A DNA stretch of 64,000 nt from Aeromicrobium fastidiosum (GCF_017876595.1 NZ_JAGIOG010000001.1:992001-1056000); one strand, 5' to 3'; shown: positions 1 to 10,064, counted from the stretch's first letter. The notes: generated from the sequence alone by a model not told the origin. Made by a program: numbers and translations.

Positions 1-1165
1 GAACGAGTCGCACGGCGAGGTCGGCCGGCTGCTCGGCATCAAGCCCGCGGCCGTCGCGGCGCTCTCCTACCGGGCCCGCGAGGGACTCCGTCAGGCGTAC
101 CTCGCGGCCCACCTCGCCGAGACGTCCGACCTCGCGTGCCGCCAGACGCGCGAGCGGCTGCCCGCGTACGTCCGCGAGCAGCTGGGTGCCCGCGCCCACA
201 GCGAGGTCGAGGCCCACCTCGACGAGTGCCACCAGTGCACCGCCGTGCTGGCCGACCTGCGCGGCGTGACCAGCGCTCTCGGTGCCGTCCTCGCACCCGC
301 CCTGCTCGGTGCGGCGGCGACGTCATATCTCTCCACCCGCCCCGGCGGCCGGTCGCGACGGCCACGCCGACCCCGCGTCCCGCGATCCCTCGTGGCGGCG
401 GGGGCTGCCGTGGCTGCCGTCGCGGCCACCGTCGTGGCCGCCGCTGCGGTGTCGTCCGACTCCTCCGACACCGCGGTGCTCGCGAGCCTGCGTCCCCCGA
501 CCGCGATCGCGACTCCGGATGCAGTCGAGCCACCCGCGGCGGAATCGCCGAACACCCCCGACGAGGCCAGCTCGCCGGTCGCCCCGGAGCTCCAGTGGCC
601 CCCGGTCGTCGACCCGGTGCCCCGGGCCGAGCAGCCCCGCGCGGCCGACGATCCCTCGCCGCGGACCAACCCCACGCCACGCCCCACCGCGCCGACCCGT
701 GTGCCCCGGACGCCCACCCGCGTCCCGACGACCCCCGTGGGGACGCAGCCGACTCCGCCCACGCCGTCGACGGAGCCGACGCCCCCGACCGAGCCCGAGC
801 CGCCCACCGGCACGACGTTCGACCAGCAGCTGACCGCGGGTGCCACGACCGTGGCGGGCGACGCCGGGATCTTCGAGATGGATGTCAGCTCGCCCGACAT
901 CGCCCCTGTGCTGACGGTCGACATCACGTCGACGGGCGGCTGGAGCTTCGACCCCAACCCTCCGGGTGCCACCTGCACCAGCAGCTCCGGAGGCAGCTCA
1001 CCGACGACGGTCGTCTGCACGTTCGCCGAGGCCTACTCCGGCGCCCTCACCCTGGTGCTCACGGGCCAGACGGCCGGGATGGCGTTCACCGCCACGGTCG
1101 ACGCACCCGGCAACACCGACCCCGTCCCGTCCGACAACACGATCGTCCAGGACGTCCAGCCCTGA
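1..1165 (+). CDS. ECF sigma factor fused to zinc-finger anti-sigma domain and DUF11-like ectodomain (3' part)
   Basis: Reading frame open from base 2, so the N-terminus (sigma region 2) lies outside the window. The first 40 visible residues look like sigma region 4 (helix-turn-helix segment with GRLLGIKPAAVAALSYRARE). A ZAS/zf-HC2 pattern follows: Cys at nt 137, then H-x3-C-x2-C at nt 215-238. An Ala/Val-rich membrane segment lies near nt 386-452, then a long Pro/Thr linker (about nt 655-815) and a C-terminal beta-type domain of about 110 residues ending in a DNT motif typical of DUF11. Fused sigma/anti-sigma proteins of this plan are known in actinobacterial ECF groups; a membrane-tethered sigma factor is the inference. 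The next gene, convergent, is a DUF11 surface protein. Confidence 0.8.
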   Translation, partial: NESHGEVGRLLGIKPAAVAALSYRAREGLRQAYLAAHLAETSDLACRQTRERLPAYVREQLGARAHSEVEAHLDECHQCTAVLADLRGVTSALGAVLAPALLGAAATSYLSTRPGGRSRRPRRPRVPRSLVAAGAAVAAVAATVVAAAAVSSDSSDTAVLASLRPPTAIATPDAVEPPAAESPNTPDEASSPVAPELQWPPVVDPVPRAEQPRAADDPSPRTNPTPRPTAPTRVPRTPTRVPTTPVGTQPTPPTPSTEPTPPTEPEPPTGTTFDQQLTAGATTVAGDAGIFEMDVSSPDIAPVLTVDITSTGGWSFDPNPPGATCTSSSGGSSPTTVVCTFAEAYSGALTLVLTGQTAGMAFTATVDAPGNTDPVPSDNTIVQDVQP

Positions 1166-1174
1166 CACACCTAC

Positions 1175-1211
1175 CCTGACGCGCCGACCCCCCTGGAGCC
1201 GGCGCGTCAGG
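1175..1211. terminator. Bidirectional hairpin terminator
   Basis: Perfect 12-bp inverted repeat (CCTGACGCGCCG at 1175-1186 with its complement at 1200-1211) around a 13-nt loop. It sits between two convergent genes, 10 bp after the sigma-fusion stop codon and 11 bp from the adhesin stop codon. There is no T-run, as is usual in high-GC actinobacteria. Confidence 0.75.
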
Positions 1212-1222
1212 TGCCGGTGCCG

Positions 1223-4200
1223 CTAGGCCCGGCGGCGTGCGGTCCGGGTCACGACGACCCCGGCCAGCACCAGCCCCAGGCCGGTGACCAGCCACAGGAG
1301 CCGCGCGCCTCCTGTGCCCGGAAGGATGCCGTTGCCGTTGTCGTCGCGATCGGCGTCCGGACGGTCGGAGGCGTTGTCGCTCAGCACCGCGGCGAAGGTG
1401 TTGGTCACCGTCACCGAGGCGCTCGGCCCGACGACGACCTTGCCATCACCCTTGCCGGTCGAGTCCTTGTACGAGACGTCGGCGTCGTCCGGCACGTCGA
1501 CCTCCCTGACGATGCACGAGGCACCCAGCGGCACCTCGAAGACCCGGCTCTGGCCTGCCGTGAGGGTGAACCGGGCGACCGAGTCCTTCAAGGGCACGTC
1601 GCCGCGCGGCGTCGTGCAGGTCAGCGTGAAGCTGAACCGACCCTCGCCGGGTCCGACGACCTTCTTGCTGACCTTCAGCCGGCCGGTGTCGAACGTGTTC
1701 ACGACCTCGATGCCCGCCGTCCGGTCGGCCACGACCGTGGCCGGCGTGGTGGCGCTGTCGTGCGAGATCGTCGTGCGGGTCGCCCCGCCGCCGTCACTCT
1801 CCCCCGCCCAGCACTGCGCACCGATCGGCAGATCATCGACCTTGAGGGTCTGACCGCCGGTCAGCGACAGCTTCTTGCCGGCGAACAGCACCGTCGGGGT
1901 CGGACCGCCCTGCGGCAGGACGCACGTGACCTCGACCGCGTAGGTCCGGCCGGCGACGAACGGTGCACCCGCGCCGTCGACGGTCTTGGTCACCGCGACG
2001 GCACCCAGGTCGAACCTGTTGGTGGCGGTGAGGGCCAGCTTCTGCACCTCGCTCGACGTCGTGACGACGACGCCCTTGTCGAAGGAGTCGTGGTCGACGA
2101 CCGCGGTGGTCGCTCCGCCGGTGACGGTCTCGGTGCCGAAGCAGTGCGTGCCCAGCGGGAGCGGCAGGGGCTTGCCGTCACTGCCCTCGATCGTCAGCGT
2201 CTGACCGCCCTTGATCTGGACGGGGCCCGAGAAGACCGTCGTCCGGACGTTCGCGACGTCGCGCTCGCACGTGACCTGCACCGTGAAGACGGCGTCGGCC
2301 GCGTACGTCTTGTCGGCACCCGCACCGGCCAGCACCTTGCTCAGGCTGATCGTGCCGGCGGAGAACACGTTGGTGAGCCCGGCCACGACGACCTGCGGCT
2401 CGCCGTCGACCTCGTCGGGGATCGTGACGGTCGCGGGGACCGGGGTCTCGTCCGCTCCACCGTTGTCGGTCTCCGTGACGGTGCACACGGCACCGACCGG
2501 CAGACCCGTCATCGTGGGCGACGTCACCAGTTTGCTGCTTCCGTCACCGGTCAGGGTCACGTTCTTGGTGAACACGTTGGCCTTGCCGTCGAACGAGCAC
2601 GCCACCGCGAAGGTGAACGGCCCGTCCGACAGCGACGGCGCACCGGGGCCAGCGAGCTCCTTGGCGATGGACAGGCCGCCGGCCCGGAACTCGTTGGTGA
2701 CACCGATGACGGACCGCTTCTTGCTCGTCGTCGACACCGCGCCCGAACGATCGGCGGACGGACCCGCGGGGTCGTACGTCACCGCGGTCGCGCTGCCGGT
2801 GTCGGTCTCGACCGCGTAGCAGCTCGCGCCGGCCGGGACCTTCGTGACGACCCGGCCGTCGTCGACCGCCGGCTTCACCGTGAGGGCCTGGGGCGACAAG
2901 CCGTCGAGCGGCGCACCGCCGAAGGAGCAGAACAGGTTCACGTCGAACTCCGCGGCGGCGTAGTCGGACGCTCCGCCGGTCACCGACTTCTCGACGGCCA
3001 GCTCGGCGTCGGCGAAGTCGTTGGTGATCGTCGCGGTCTGCACCGAGGCCTGGCCCATGCCCGGCTCGATGGCGATCGTCAGCGGATCGGATGCCGGGTG
3101 GTCGGAGATGCCGCCCTTCGCATCGGTCTCCGACACCGAGCACGACGCTCCTGCCGGCAGGCCCGTCACGTCGACGGGTGTCGTCGACGAGACCTGATAC
3201 GTGTCGTCGAGCACGGTCTGCACCGTGCCGCCGACGGGGTCGATCGTGCAGACCACGTGGAACGGGAAGGTCAGGCCGGCCAGCGGCAGGTTCGACGGGT
3301 TGTCGCCGATCTTCTTCTCCAGGTGCAGGGCACCGTAGGCGAGGCCGACACCGACCTTGATCGGCTCGGTGCGCGGCAGGACGTGGGGACGTCCACCACG
3401 CAGCGTCGTCTCGGCGTGCGCGTAGGAGTTCCACGCGATCGTCGGGTCCGACACCTGCTCGATGTCCAGCGGCGTGTTCATCGAGAACGTGATGTCGACG
3501 CCCTCGGCGGGCTCGAGCGGCGTGGCGAAGGTGAGGCGCATCTGCGCCGCCGTGACGCCCGGACCGAACGGCGTCGACCAGTCGCCCGGCGCGCACTGGG
3601 CGGCCGACGATCCTGCACCGCCCATGTCGAGGTCGGCGATGCACAGACCGGCCCGGTCGGTGTAGCTGGTCGTCAAGGCACCCTTGCCCGTCAGCTTCGG
3701 CTGCGTCGCGAGCGTCGGACGCTTGTCCCACTCGGTGCCACGCGCCTGGTCGACGTGCACGCCGCGGTCGCCCGGAGCGGGGAACCGGTCGATGATGCGC
3801 ATGTCGGTCGCGGACTCCGTGCCGGCGTTGACGAGCCGCAGCAGGTAGTCGTACCGGTCGCCCGGATCGACCATCGCGATGCAGGGATGCGCGGTGTACT
3901 CGACCCCGGCGGCGTCGGTCGCCACGGGGCACGAGGGGTCGCCCACCGGCACGGCCTCGGCCGTGCGGGTGTTGTACCAGCCGCGGCTGACGGTGCCGGC
4001 GACCCACTTGCGGGCCTGGAAGGCGGCACCTGCGCGCACCGTCACGGCGGCCGTGTCGGTGCAGTAGGTGCCCGAGCCGAACGCCGAGTCGGTCGCTGAG
4101 GTGCCGTCACACGCCAGGTTGGGCCCCTTGCCGATCGCTCCCATGGTGTTGGTGATGACCTGCCCCGAGCCGACACCGGGCTCCAGGAGCACCTGGATCT

Positions 4201-7200
4201 CGATGGTCAGCGTCGCTCCGGGAGCGAACAGCCACGGGTCGCCGTCGGCGGTCTTGCCGAAGTCGAAGGCGAGGCCGCTGACGCGACCGCCGTCGCGCTC
4301 GACGTCCAGCACGGGCTTGGGGACGGCGGGAGTCCCGGACGGCACCTGCGTGTCGACGATCCTGAACGGCTCGCCGCCGTCGCCGACGTACGTCTCGTCG
4401 AGCTGCAGACCCGCGGGCAGGACGTCCTTGACCACCAGATCGGTGATGTTGGACGTGCCGGTGTTGGTGACCTTGAGCTTGAACGGTGCCGGGTCGCCCG
4501 GGGCGATCGTCGAGTCGGGGGTCTTCTGCACCGCGAGGCGCGCGGCACCGTCGTTGAGGTTCAGCGTCGCGCGCACCGGCGCGACGGTCTTCGGCGACGA
4601 CGGGTCCTGCAGTCGCGTGACGAACTCCGCCGAGGCCGAGTTCTCCATGTGCCTCGGGATCGTCGTCGACGAGTCGCTGCGCAGGAACTGCCGGGGGCTG
4701 ACCCGCAGCTTCAGGACGCCGCCGCAGTCGGCGGGCTTGGCGCACGGCGTGATGCGAGGATCACCGCTGGAGTGGCTGAACGTCGCCCGGATGCCCGTGA
4801 CGCTCGCGGCCGACACGCCGGACGGGAGCGCCGGGTTGGCAGCCGCGGTGCCGGTGACCCACGAGCCGGCGACGAGCGCGTCGATGCGCACCCGGTCAGC
4901 ACCCGCAGGCAGCTTGACCTGGCCGAAGTCCACGAAATCCACGGCGTCGAAGAAGTCCGTGTCGGCATCGGTCAGCCGCAGGGTCGACATGCTCAGGTTG
5001 CCCGTGTTGGTCGCCGAGAGCTCGACCGTCGCGTACTGCCGCGGCAGGCCCGGGACGTACGCCGGCAGGTCGCCCGGGGTGATCGACTTGTTGATCGACG
5101 CGGCGTCGGAGACGGGGCCGGTCGTGATCTCGGGCGAGCAGGCCGGGTCGTCGGCCACGTAGCCGTCCGCGCTGGTCGTGAAGCAGTTGAGGATCTTCAC
5201 GGCGTCCGCCGTCCCCGCGCGACGCTGCGTCACGAGGTCGAGGGTGAACCCCTGTGTCGGCGCGAGCTCGCCGTTCATGGCGGCACGGACGCCCTGCGCG
5301 CGCTCGAGCAGAGCGGCATCGGACGCGTCGTAGGCGACCCAGGCGGTCACGGTCGGGTCGTACAGCTCGATCGCGACAGGCGGCAGACCCGTCGCCGAGA
5401 CCTTCGCGCTGGTGATTCGCAACGTCGTGAACGGGTTGGGACGCGTCGGGTCGGGCCGGCCGTCGACGCCCGTCGGCGGATCGGAGATGACGGGGTCGAC
5501 GAGCGGCAGGTTGCCGTTGTTGGTGACCTTCAGTCCGAAGGGGATCGGCTGGCCCTCGGGCACCGAGGTCTGGCCGACCGTCTTGACGCCGGTCGATCCG
5601 TTGCGGGGCAGCTCGACCGTAAGGTTGGCGCAGGCCGTGCCGGACGCCGTGCCGGTGCCGTCGGTTCGACCCGCGGAGCCCTGGTAGCCCGCGCAGTTGA
5701 CGACGTGGGGGCTCGAGCCGTTCGGCAGGTCCGCCGACGTGACGAGGCTGTTGAGGTGTCCGCTCAGGTCGAGACCGGCCACGGCGCCCTCGTCGATCGT
5801 CGGATCGCCGTCACGTCCCGTGTAGGTGACCTGGACCCCGACGACGCGGGTGCCGGTCTTCGCGACGGCGAGCGTCACGCCGGTGGTGTGGTCCTCGGAC
5901 CTGACGGTGCCGTCGGCGTACGTGACCGTGAGGGCGGCCTTGGCCGCGCCCGCAGGCAGGCGCAGGCGGACGGTGTCGATGTCGAGCTTCTCCAGCTCGC
6001 TCGACGTGCTGGTCGGGTCCGGCTCGGTGATGACGATCGAGGAGAGCTCGAACGGCGACTTGTTGCTCACGTCGACCTTGGCCGAGACGCGCGAGTCGCG
6101 GCCGATGACGGCGTACTCGCCGTTCTCCCTCGTGAAGTCCTTGTCGGTGTCGGCGAAGTACGTCTTGGACGATCCGAGCACGAGGGTGTCGGGCAGGATG
6201 TCGTAGCTGTGGCACGCGTCGGCGCCGGTGACGGTCCCGGAGTCGGCGTCCTCGGCCGCTGGCTCGGCGCAGTTGTTGACCGCGATCTTGGTCGTCGGTC
6301 GCATCGGTGCGTCGTCCGACCGCGTCGTGTCGCGGAGCACGAGCCCCATCTCGACGCTGCCACCTGTCGCGTCGTACGGCAGCACCCCGCCGTCGACGTC
6401 GGTGAAGACGACGCGGACAGCCGTCACGTCGGAGGCCGAGACGCCCGAGGGCAGGCCCAGCGCGCCGGTGGAGCTGACGGCTGCCGCGTCGACCCAGCCG
6501 CCACCGGTCTTGACCGAGAGCACGGCGCGGTTCGCACCGGCCGGGAAGCGCTTCAGCTCGAGCCCCGTCAGGTCGAAGTGCTCGAACGTCGTCGCGGTCT
6601 GGTCGACAATGCTCAGATCGGTGACCTTCGCCGAGCTCGACGACGCGTTGCGCACGCCGAGCGTCACGGTGCTGGCCTCGCCCAGGCCGGCGACGGCCGA
6701 GCCGTCGGTCCACGTCTTGGTCGCGACGGGGCGCACGACCCGCGGCACCTCGACCGTGACGACGTTGGTGTCGTCCTTGGGCGTGGCGTTGTCGGCCGTG
6801 ACGTCGGCGGTGTTGGCGATCTCCGTGCCGTCCAGCAGCGCGGTGTCGGCCGGCAGCCGCATGCCGATCTCGAAGTTGACGGTGCCGCCGGCGCGCAGAC
6901 CGACCTCGCCGACCGGGTCCTGCAAGGCCTGCTTGAACACGACCGTGAGCTTGCGGGTCGTCTGGTCGAACGTGACGGTGCGAGTCGAGGTCGACGGCGG
7001 CAGGTTCGTGACCGTCAGGCCCTCGGGGAGCACGTCGGTGAACGTCTCGTTGACGCAGTCGGTGACCAGGCTCGAGCACTCGACCGTCAGCTCGTAGGCG
7101 AAGTCGTCGCCCGGCTTGAGGGTCTTGCCGTCGAGGTTGTTGCTCTTGACGACCCCGACCTGGGCCGAGTCGGCGGCCGCGGCGACGGGAGCGCGGTCGG

Positions 7201-7423
7201 CCTTCTGGTCATTCTTCTCCGTCGGGTCCGTCTTCTTCGTCGGTGCCGGGGACGGCTCGGGCGTCGCGGTGGCCGTCGTCTCAGGTGACGGAGAAGGCAC
7301 CGGCACTGGATCAGCCTGGGCCGGGATGACCGGCAGCAGCAGCGCGAACAACGTCGCGAGAACCACTCCTGACCTGATCGACGTGCGGTGCTGCTGACGC
7401 GTGCGGTGGCGCGCTGAACTCAT
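1223..7423 (-). CDS. Giant LPXTG-anchored DUF11/DUF5979 repeat surface protein (2066 aa)
   Basis: Probable cell-wall-anchored adhesin. The ATG at 7423 has GGGAG about 9 nt upstream. Residues 1-38 form a signal peptide (basic N-terminus, hydrophobic core, AQA cleavage motif), followed by a Pro/Ser/Thr linker. Residues about 90-1300 are serial DUF11-type beta modules (phrases such as LKVTNTGTSNITDLVVKD and DVLPAGLQL). Residues about 1366-2011 are six tandem modules of roughly 100 residues resembling DUF5979/SpaA folds. Each has one Cys in a strand like VxC and a second in a G(A/T)xC motif before an acidic ETD/ESD-like step. The end is a sortase signal: LPGTG at residues 2034-2038 (nt 1310-1324), a hydrophobic span and an Arg-rich tail. 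No sortase gene lies in the window. It follows the LuxR-type regulator gene on the same strand. Confidence 0.9.
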   Translation of the reverse strand: MSSARHRTRQQHRTSIRSGVVLATLFALLLPVIPAQADPVPVPSPSPETTATATPEPSPAPTKKTDPTEKNDQKADRAPVAAAADSAQVGVVKSNNLDGKTLKPGDDFAYELTVECSSLVTDCVNETFTDVLPEGLTVTNLPPSTSTRTVTFDQTTRKLTVVFKQALQDPVGEVGLRAGGTVNFEIGMRLPADTALLDGTEIANTADVTADNATPKDDTNVVTVEVPRVVRPVATKTWTDGSAVAGLGEASTVTLGVRNASSSSAKVTDLSIVDQTATTFEHFDLTGLELKRFPAGANRAVLSVKTGGGWVDAAAVSSTGALGLPSGVSASDVTAVRVVFTDVDGGVLPYDATGGSVEMGLVLRDTTRSDDAPMRPTTKIAVNNCAEPAAEDADSGTVTGADACHSYDILPDTLVLGSSKTYFADTDKDFTRENGEYAVIGRDSRVSAKVDVSNKSPFELSSIVITEPDPTSTSSELEKLDIDTVRLRLPAGAAKAALTVTYADGTVRSEDHTTGVTLAVAKTGTRVVGVQVTYTGRDGDPTIDEGAVAGLDLSGHLNSLVTSADLPNGSSPHVVNCAGYQGSAGRTDGTGTASGTACANLTVELPRNGSTGVKTVGQTSVPEGQPIPFGLKVTNNGNLPLVDPVISDPPTGVDGRPDPTRPNPFTTLRITSAKVSATGLPPVAIELYDPTVTAWVAYDASDAALLERAQGVRAAMNGELAPTQGFTLDLVTQRRAGTADAVKILNCFTTSADGYVADDPACSPEITTGPVSDAASINKSITPGDLPAYVPGLPRQYATVELSATNTGNLSMSTLRLTDADTDFFDAVDFVDFGQVKLPAGADRVRIDALVAGSWVTGTAAANPALPSGVSAASVTGIRATFSHSSGDPRITPCAKPADCGGVLKLRVSPRQFLRSDSSTTIPRHMENSASAEFVTRLQDPSSPKTVAPVRATLNLNDGAARLAVQKTPDSTIAPGDPAPFKLKVTNTGTSNITDLVVKDVLPAGLQLDETYVGDGGEPFRIVDTQVPSGTPAVPKPVLDVERDGGRVSGLAFDFGKTADGDPWLFAPGATLTIEIQVLLEPGVGSGQVITNTMGAIGKGPNLACDGTSATDSAFGSGTYCTDTAAVTVRAGAAFQARKWVAGTVSRGWYNTRTAEAVPVGDPSCPVATDAAGVEYTAHPCIAMVDPGDRYDYLLRLVNAGTESATDMRIIDRFPAPGDRGVHVDQARGTEWDKRPTLATQPKLTGKGALTTSYTDRAGLCIADLDMGGAGSSAAQCAPGDWSTPFGPGVTAAQMRLTFATPLEPAEGVDITFSMNTPLDIEQVSDPTIAWNSYAHAETTLRGGRPHVLPRTEPIKVGVGLAYGALHLEKKIGDNPSNLPLAGLTFPFHVVCTIDPVGGTVQTVLDDTYQVSSTTPVDVTGLPAGASCSVSETDAKGGISDHPASDPLTIAIEPGMGQASVQTATITNDFADAELAVEKSVTGGASDYAAAEFDVNLFCSFGGAPLDGLSPQALTVKPAVDDGRVVTKVPAGASCYAVETDTGSATAVTYDPAGPSADRSGAVSTTSKKRSVIGVTNEFRAGGLSIAKELAGPGAPSLSDGPFTFAVACSFDGKANVFTKNVTLTGDGSSKLVTSPTMTGLPVGAVCTVTETDNGGADETPVPATVTIPDEVDGEPQVVVAGLTNVFSAGTISLSKVLAGAGADKTYAADAVFTVQVTCERDVANVRTTVFSGPVQIKGGQTLTIEGSDGKPLPLPLGTHCFGTETVTGGATTAVVDHDSFDKGVVVTTSSEVQKLALTATNRFDLGAVAVTKTVDGAGAPFVAGRTYAVEVTCVLPQGGPTPTVLFAGKKLSLTGGQTLKVDDLPIGAQCWAGESDGGGATRTTISHDSATTPATVVADRTAGIEVVNTFDTGRLKVSKKVVGPGEGRFSFTLTCTTPRGDVPLKDSVARFTLTAGQSRVFEVPLGASCIVREVDVPDDADVSYKDSTGKGDGKVVVGPSASVTVTNTFAAVLSDNASDRPDADRDDNGNGILPGTGGARLLWLVTGLGLVLAGVVVTRTARRRA

Positions 7424-7509
7424 GTGCTGCTGCTCCCAAGATGGTCGTGCTGAACTGGCCGACGGCGATGCCGTGTGCCAGTAGACGGGAACAGCTGGTC
7501 TCCATTACG

Positions 7510-7520
7510 CCCGTAACGGG
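7510..7520. promoter_or_regulatory. Dyad CCCGT-A-ACGGG between regulator and adhesin gene
   Basis: Short perfect dyad in the 130-bp gap between the LuxR-type gene and the adhesin gene, 87 bp before the adhesin start. It could be an operator for the neighbouring regulator or a weak terminator. Nothing in the sequence decides between these. Confidence 0.3.
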
Positions 7521-7553
7521 TGAATCAGAGGGTGATCGTGCGCGCGGGGAGAT

Positions 7554-10064
7554 TCAGCGCAGCAGGCCGAGCTCGTACGCGCGGGCGACGACGTCGTCCC
7601 GGGTCTTGACGCCGAGCTTGCGGTACAGGGCCTGCAGCTGGGTCTTGATCGTGTTGGTCGAGACGAACAGGCTCCGGGCGATGGAGTCACGCGACTGCGG
7701 GGTGGGCAGCAGCTCGAGCAGCTGACGCTCCCTCTCGGTGAGCACGACGACCTCGAGGGCTTCCGGGTAGCCGGCGACCGGCTCCCGGCTGTCGATCTCG
7801 TCGAGGACGGCTCGCAGGGCAGGTACCGCCTCGACGTGCTCGTCGAGCACCGACCGCGACACCGACGCGAAGGTCGAGACGAGCTCAGCGTGCACCGCCG
7901 CGCCCGCCAGATAGGTGCGCGCGACCTCGGCGTCGCCCAGCTCGTGGTGGACCTGCGCGGTGAGGAGCAGCGCCTCGGCCCGCACGCGGGTGAAGTCGTG
8001 CGGGGTCTGGGTGATCGAGGCCAGCAGTCCCAGCGCCTCGCGCGAACGTCCCGACAGGTGCAGCAGCCGGGCGCGGACGGTCCTGGTGCGGAAGGCGCCA
8101 CCGTGCTCGGCCAGCAGCGTCTCCGCCCGGGTGCCGTGACCGAGCGCCATGTGCAGGGTGGCCTCCCACGCGTTGAGCTGGGCCTGCGCGAGCGTCCCCT
8201 CTGTCATCAGGTGGCCTCGTTCAGCCCGGGCCAGCTGGATCTCGTGCAGCACGACGTGGCCCCCGTCCCACAGCAGCGCTGCCGCCGCACGCACCGTGAG
8301 CTCGAGGAACCACAGCTCGTCGGTCGAGATCGTGGCCGACAGCTCAGCCATGTGACGTTCGGCCTCGGCCCGGTCGAGACGGTCGAGCGCCATGATCGCC
8401 TCGGCCACCCGACGGGGTGCCTCGATGTTGGGGGTCAGCCACCCCGTGGGCGGGTCGATCGCGTCGGACCGGTGCAGCCAGGCTCGCGTCGTGGTGTGGT
8501 CTCCCCGCAGGGCACTCACCAGCGCCAGCTTGTTGGCGGCCTCGCGCCGCAGGACGTCGGGCGACTCGTGCCGGTCGGGACCGTAGCCGCGACGGAAGGC
8601 GAGCTCGGCAGCGGTCAGATCGAGATCGAGCAGGTGCATCAGACCGGCCTGGACGAAGAACCGTCGGATGCTGGCGGGGAGGTCGTGCTGGGTCTCGTGC
8701 GCCATCGCCGCGACCATGAGCATCCCGCGCCGGACCTCCTCGCGCGCCGCGGCACGCTCACCGCGGAACCGGGCGGCCATCAACGCGATCATGATGCCGT
8801 CGAGCAGCACCGTGGCATCGGGATCGGCGGCACGCGCCCGCAGCTCGTCGTCGTCGACCGGGATCGTGTCGATGGGCTCGAGCTGCTGGTCGGCCACCCG
8901 GTCGGGGATGAGCTCGGCCAGATGCCGCATGAGCGCCGAACGTGGCTCGAGCAGCTCGTTCGGGATCTCCGTCAGCGCCTCGGCCAAGATCGCGACGTCC
9001 TCGGCCGCGATGTCCCACCAGTGCCGCTTGACCAGACCCACGAGGGCCTCGTGCCGGCCCGCCCGCCGGGCGAGGTCGACGGCGTCCATCACGCGACCGA
9101 GGCGCTCGAGCTCGCCGATCACGCTGTCCTGCAGGGACGCCAGGTAGCGGTCGCCGTCCACGTGGTGCGTCCCACGCAGTGCCTCGACGACGACGGGGGG
9201 CACCGAGAGGTGCAGCCTGTCGGACTCCCTGCGACGCTCGACCACGCCGAGCCCCTGCACCGCGTCCACCAGCTGCCGGTGCTCGGGGCCGAGACTGGCC
9301 CGGAGCACGTCGATGTCGATGCCTCCGAGCTGCGTCACGGCACTCACCGCCGCCACGGCATCGGCACCGACCATGGCCGTCACCTGGTCGCGGATGAAGT
9401 CGCGGACATTGCCCCATGACCACCAGCTGCCGACCGTCTCGTCGCGGCGTGCCTGCATGCCGACGCGGATGAACGCGGCGAGCCCGGCGGTGCCCTGCAG
9501 GATCTCCTCGACGGTCTGGTCGTCGGCGCGGATCCCCTGGGCCGACGCCATCGTCACGAGCTCGTCGGCGGTGAACGCCAGCTCGTCCATCGCGATCAGC
9601 CGGTAGCCCGCGCCGGCGACGGCATGCCAGACGAAGTCGTGACGTCCCCGGACGCACATGACGGCGTGGATCGACCGGCAGCGGCGCAGCAGCGACATGA
9701 GCGGTTCGCCGAGCTCATCGGCCAGCGGGTCGAAGGCGTCGATGACCAACACGAGGGGACTGGAGAGCCGCCGCAGCCGGGGCGTGAGACCGGCCAGCGC
9801 CTCCTCGGTCGACGAACCGACCGGCACGACGGCACCTGCCACCTCGGCCAGCGCCTCGACCACCGTGGCGGGGGTGTCGACCGTGCCGTCGAGCCACAAC
9901 ACCTCGTGCCCGGCGGCTCGAGCCTCTGACGCCCACTGAGCGGCGAGCGTCGTCTTGCCGGAGCCGATCGGACCCCGCACGAGGGTCAGCGCCGGCAGCT
10001 CGTCGAGCCGGGCCAGGAGTCGCGGACGACGAATCGCCTTCTCATCGATGCGTGGGAGTCCCAT
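7554..10064 (-). CDS. LuxR-family transcriptional regulator with STAND (MalT-like) ATPase domain (836 aa)
   Basis: Large one-component regulator. The N-terminal P-loop GPIGSGKTT (residues about 32-40, near nt 9950) and LVLVIDAFDPL (Walker B-like) mark a STAND NTPase. The long middle is helical and TPR-like (many Ala/Leu/Arg helices). The C-terminal 65 residues are a LuxR helix-turn-helix (LTERERQLLELL, then VSTNTIKTQLQALYRKLGV). MalT-type proteins bind an inducer in the TPR part and activate promoters when ATP-bound; the ligand here is unknown. The ATG at 10064 has a strong AGGAGGT ribosome site. It lies directly upstream of the adhesin gene on the same strand, so the adhesin is the natural candidate target (inference). 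Confidence 0.9.
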   Translation of the reverse strand: MGLPRIDEKAIRRPRLLARLDELPALTLVRGPIGSGKTTLAAQWASEARAAGHEVLWLDGTVDTPATVVEALAEVAGAVVPVGSSTEEALAGLTPRLRRLSSPLVLVIDAFDPLADELGEPLMSLLRRCRSIHAVMCVRGRHDFVWHAVAGAGYRLIAMDELAFTADELVTMASAQGIRADDQTVEEILQGTAGLAAFIRVGMQARRDETVGSWWSWGNVRDFIRDQVTAMVGADAVAAVSAVTQLGGIDIDVLRASLGPEHRQLVDAVQGLGVVERRRESDRLHLSVPPVVVEALRGTHHVDGDRYLASLQDSVIGELERLGRVMDAVDLARRAGRHEALVGLVKRHWWDIAAEDVAILAEALTEIPNELLEPRSALMRHLAELIPDRVADQQLEPIDTIPVDDDELRARAADPDATVLLDGIMIALMAARFRGERAAAREEVRRGMLMVAAMAHETQHDLPASIRRFFVQAGLMHLLDLDLTAAELAFRRGYGPDRHESPDVLRREAANKLALVSALRGDHTTTRAWLHRSDAIDPPTGWLTPNIEAPRRVAEAIMALDRLDRAEAERHMAELSATISTDELWFLELTVRAAAALLWDGGHVVLHEIQLARAERGHLMTEGTLAQAQLNAWEATLHMALGHGTRAETLLAEHGGAFRTRTVRARLLHLSGRSREALGLLASITQTPHDFTRVRAEALLLTAQVHHELGDAEVARTYLAGAAVHAELVSTFASVSRSVLDEHVEAVPALRAVLDEIDSREPVAGYPEALEVVVLTERERQLLELLPTPQSRDSIARSLFVSTNTIKTQLQALYRKLGVKTRDDVVARAYELGLLR

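Noticed and set aside
1211..4099. Long plus-strand open frame of 962 codons
   Set aside because: It is a shadow of the adhesin gene on the minus strand: His/Arg/Gly-rich low-complexity translation, no family signature. The same holds for 4649-7288.
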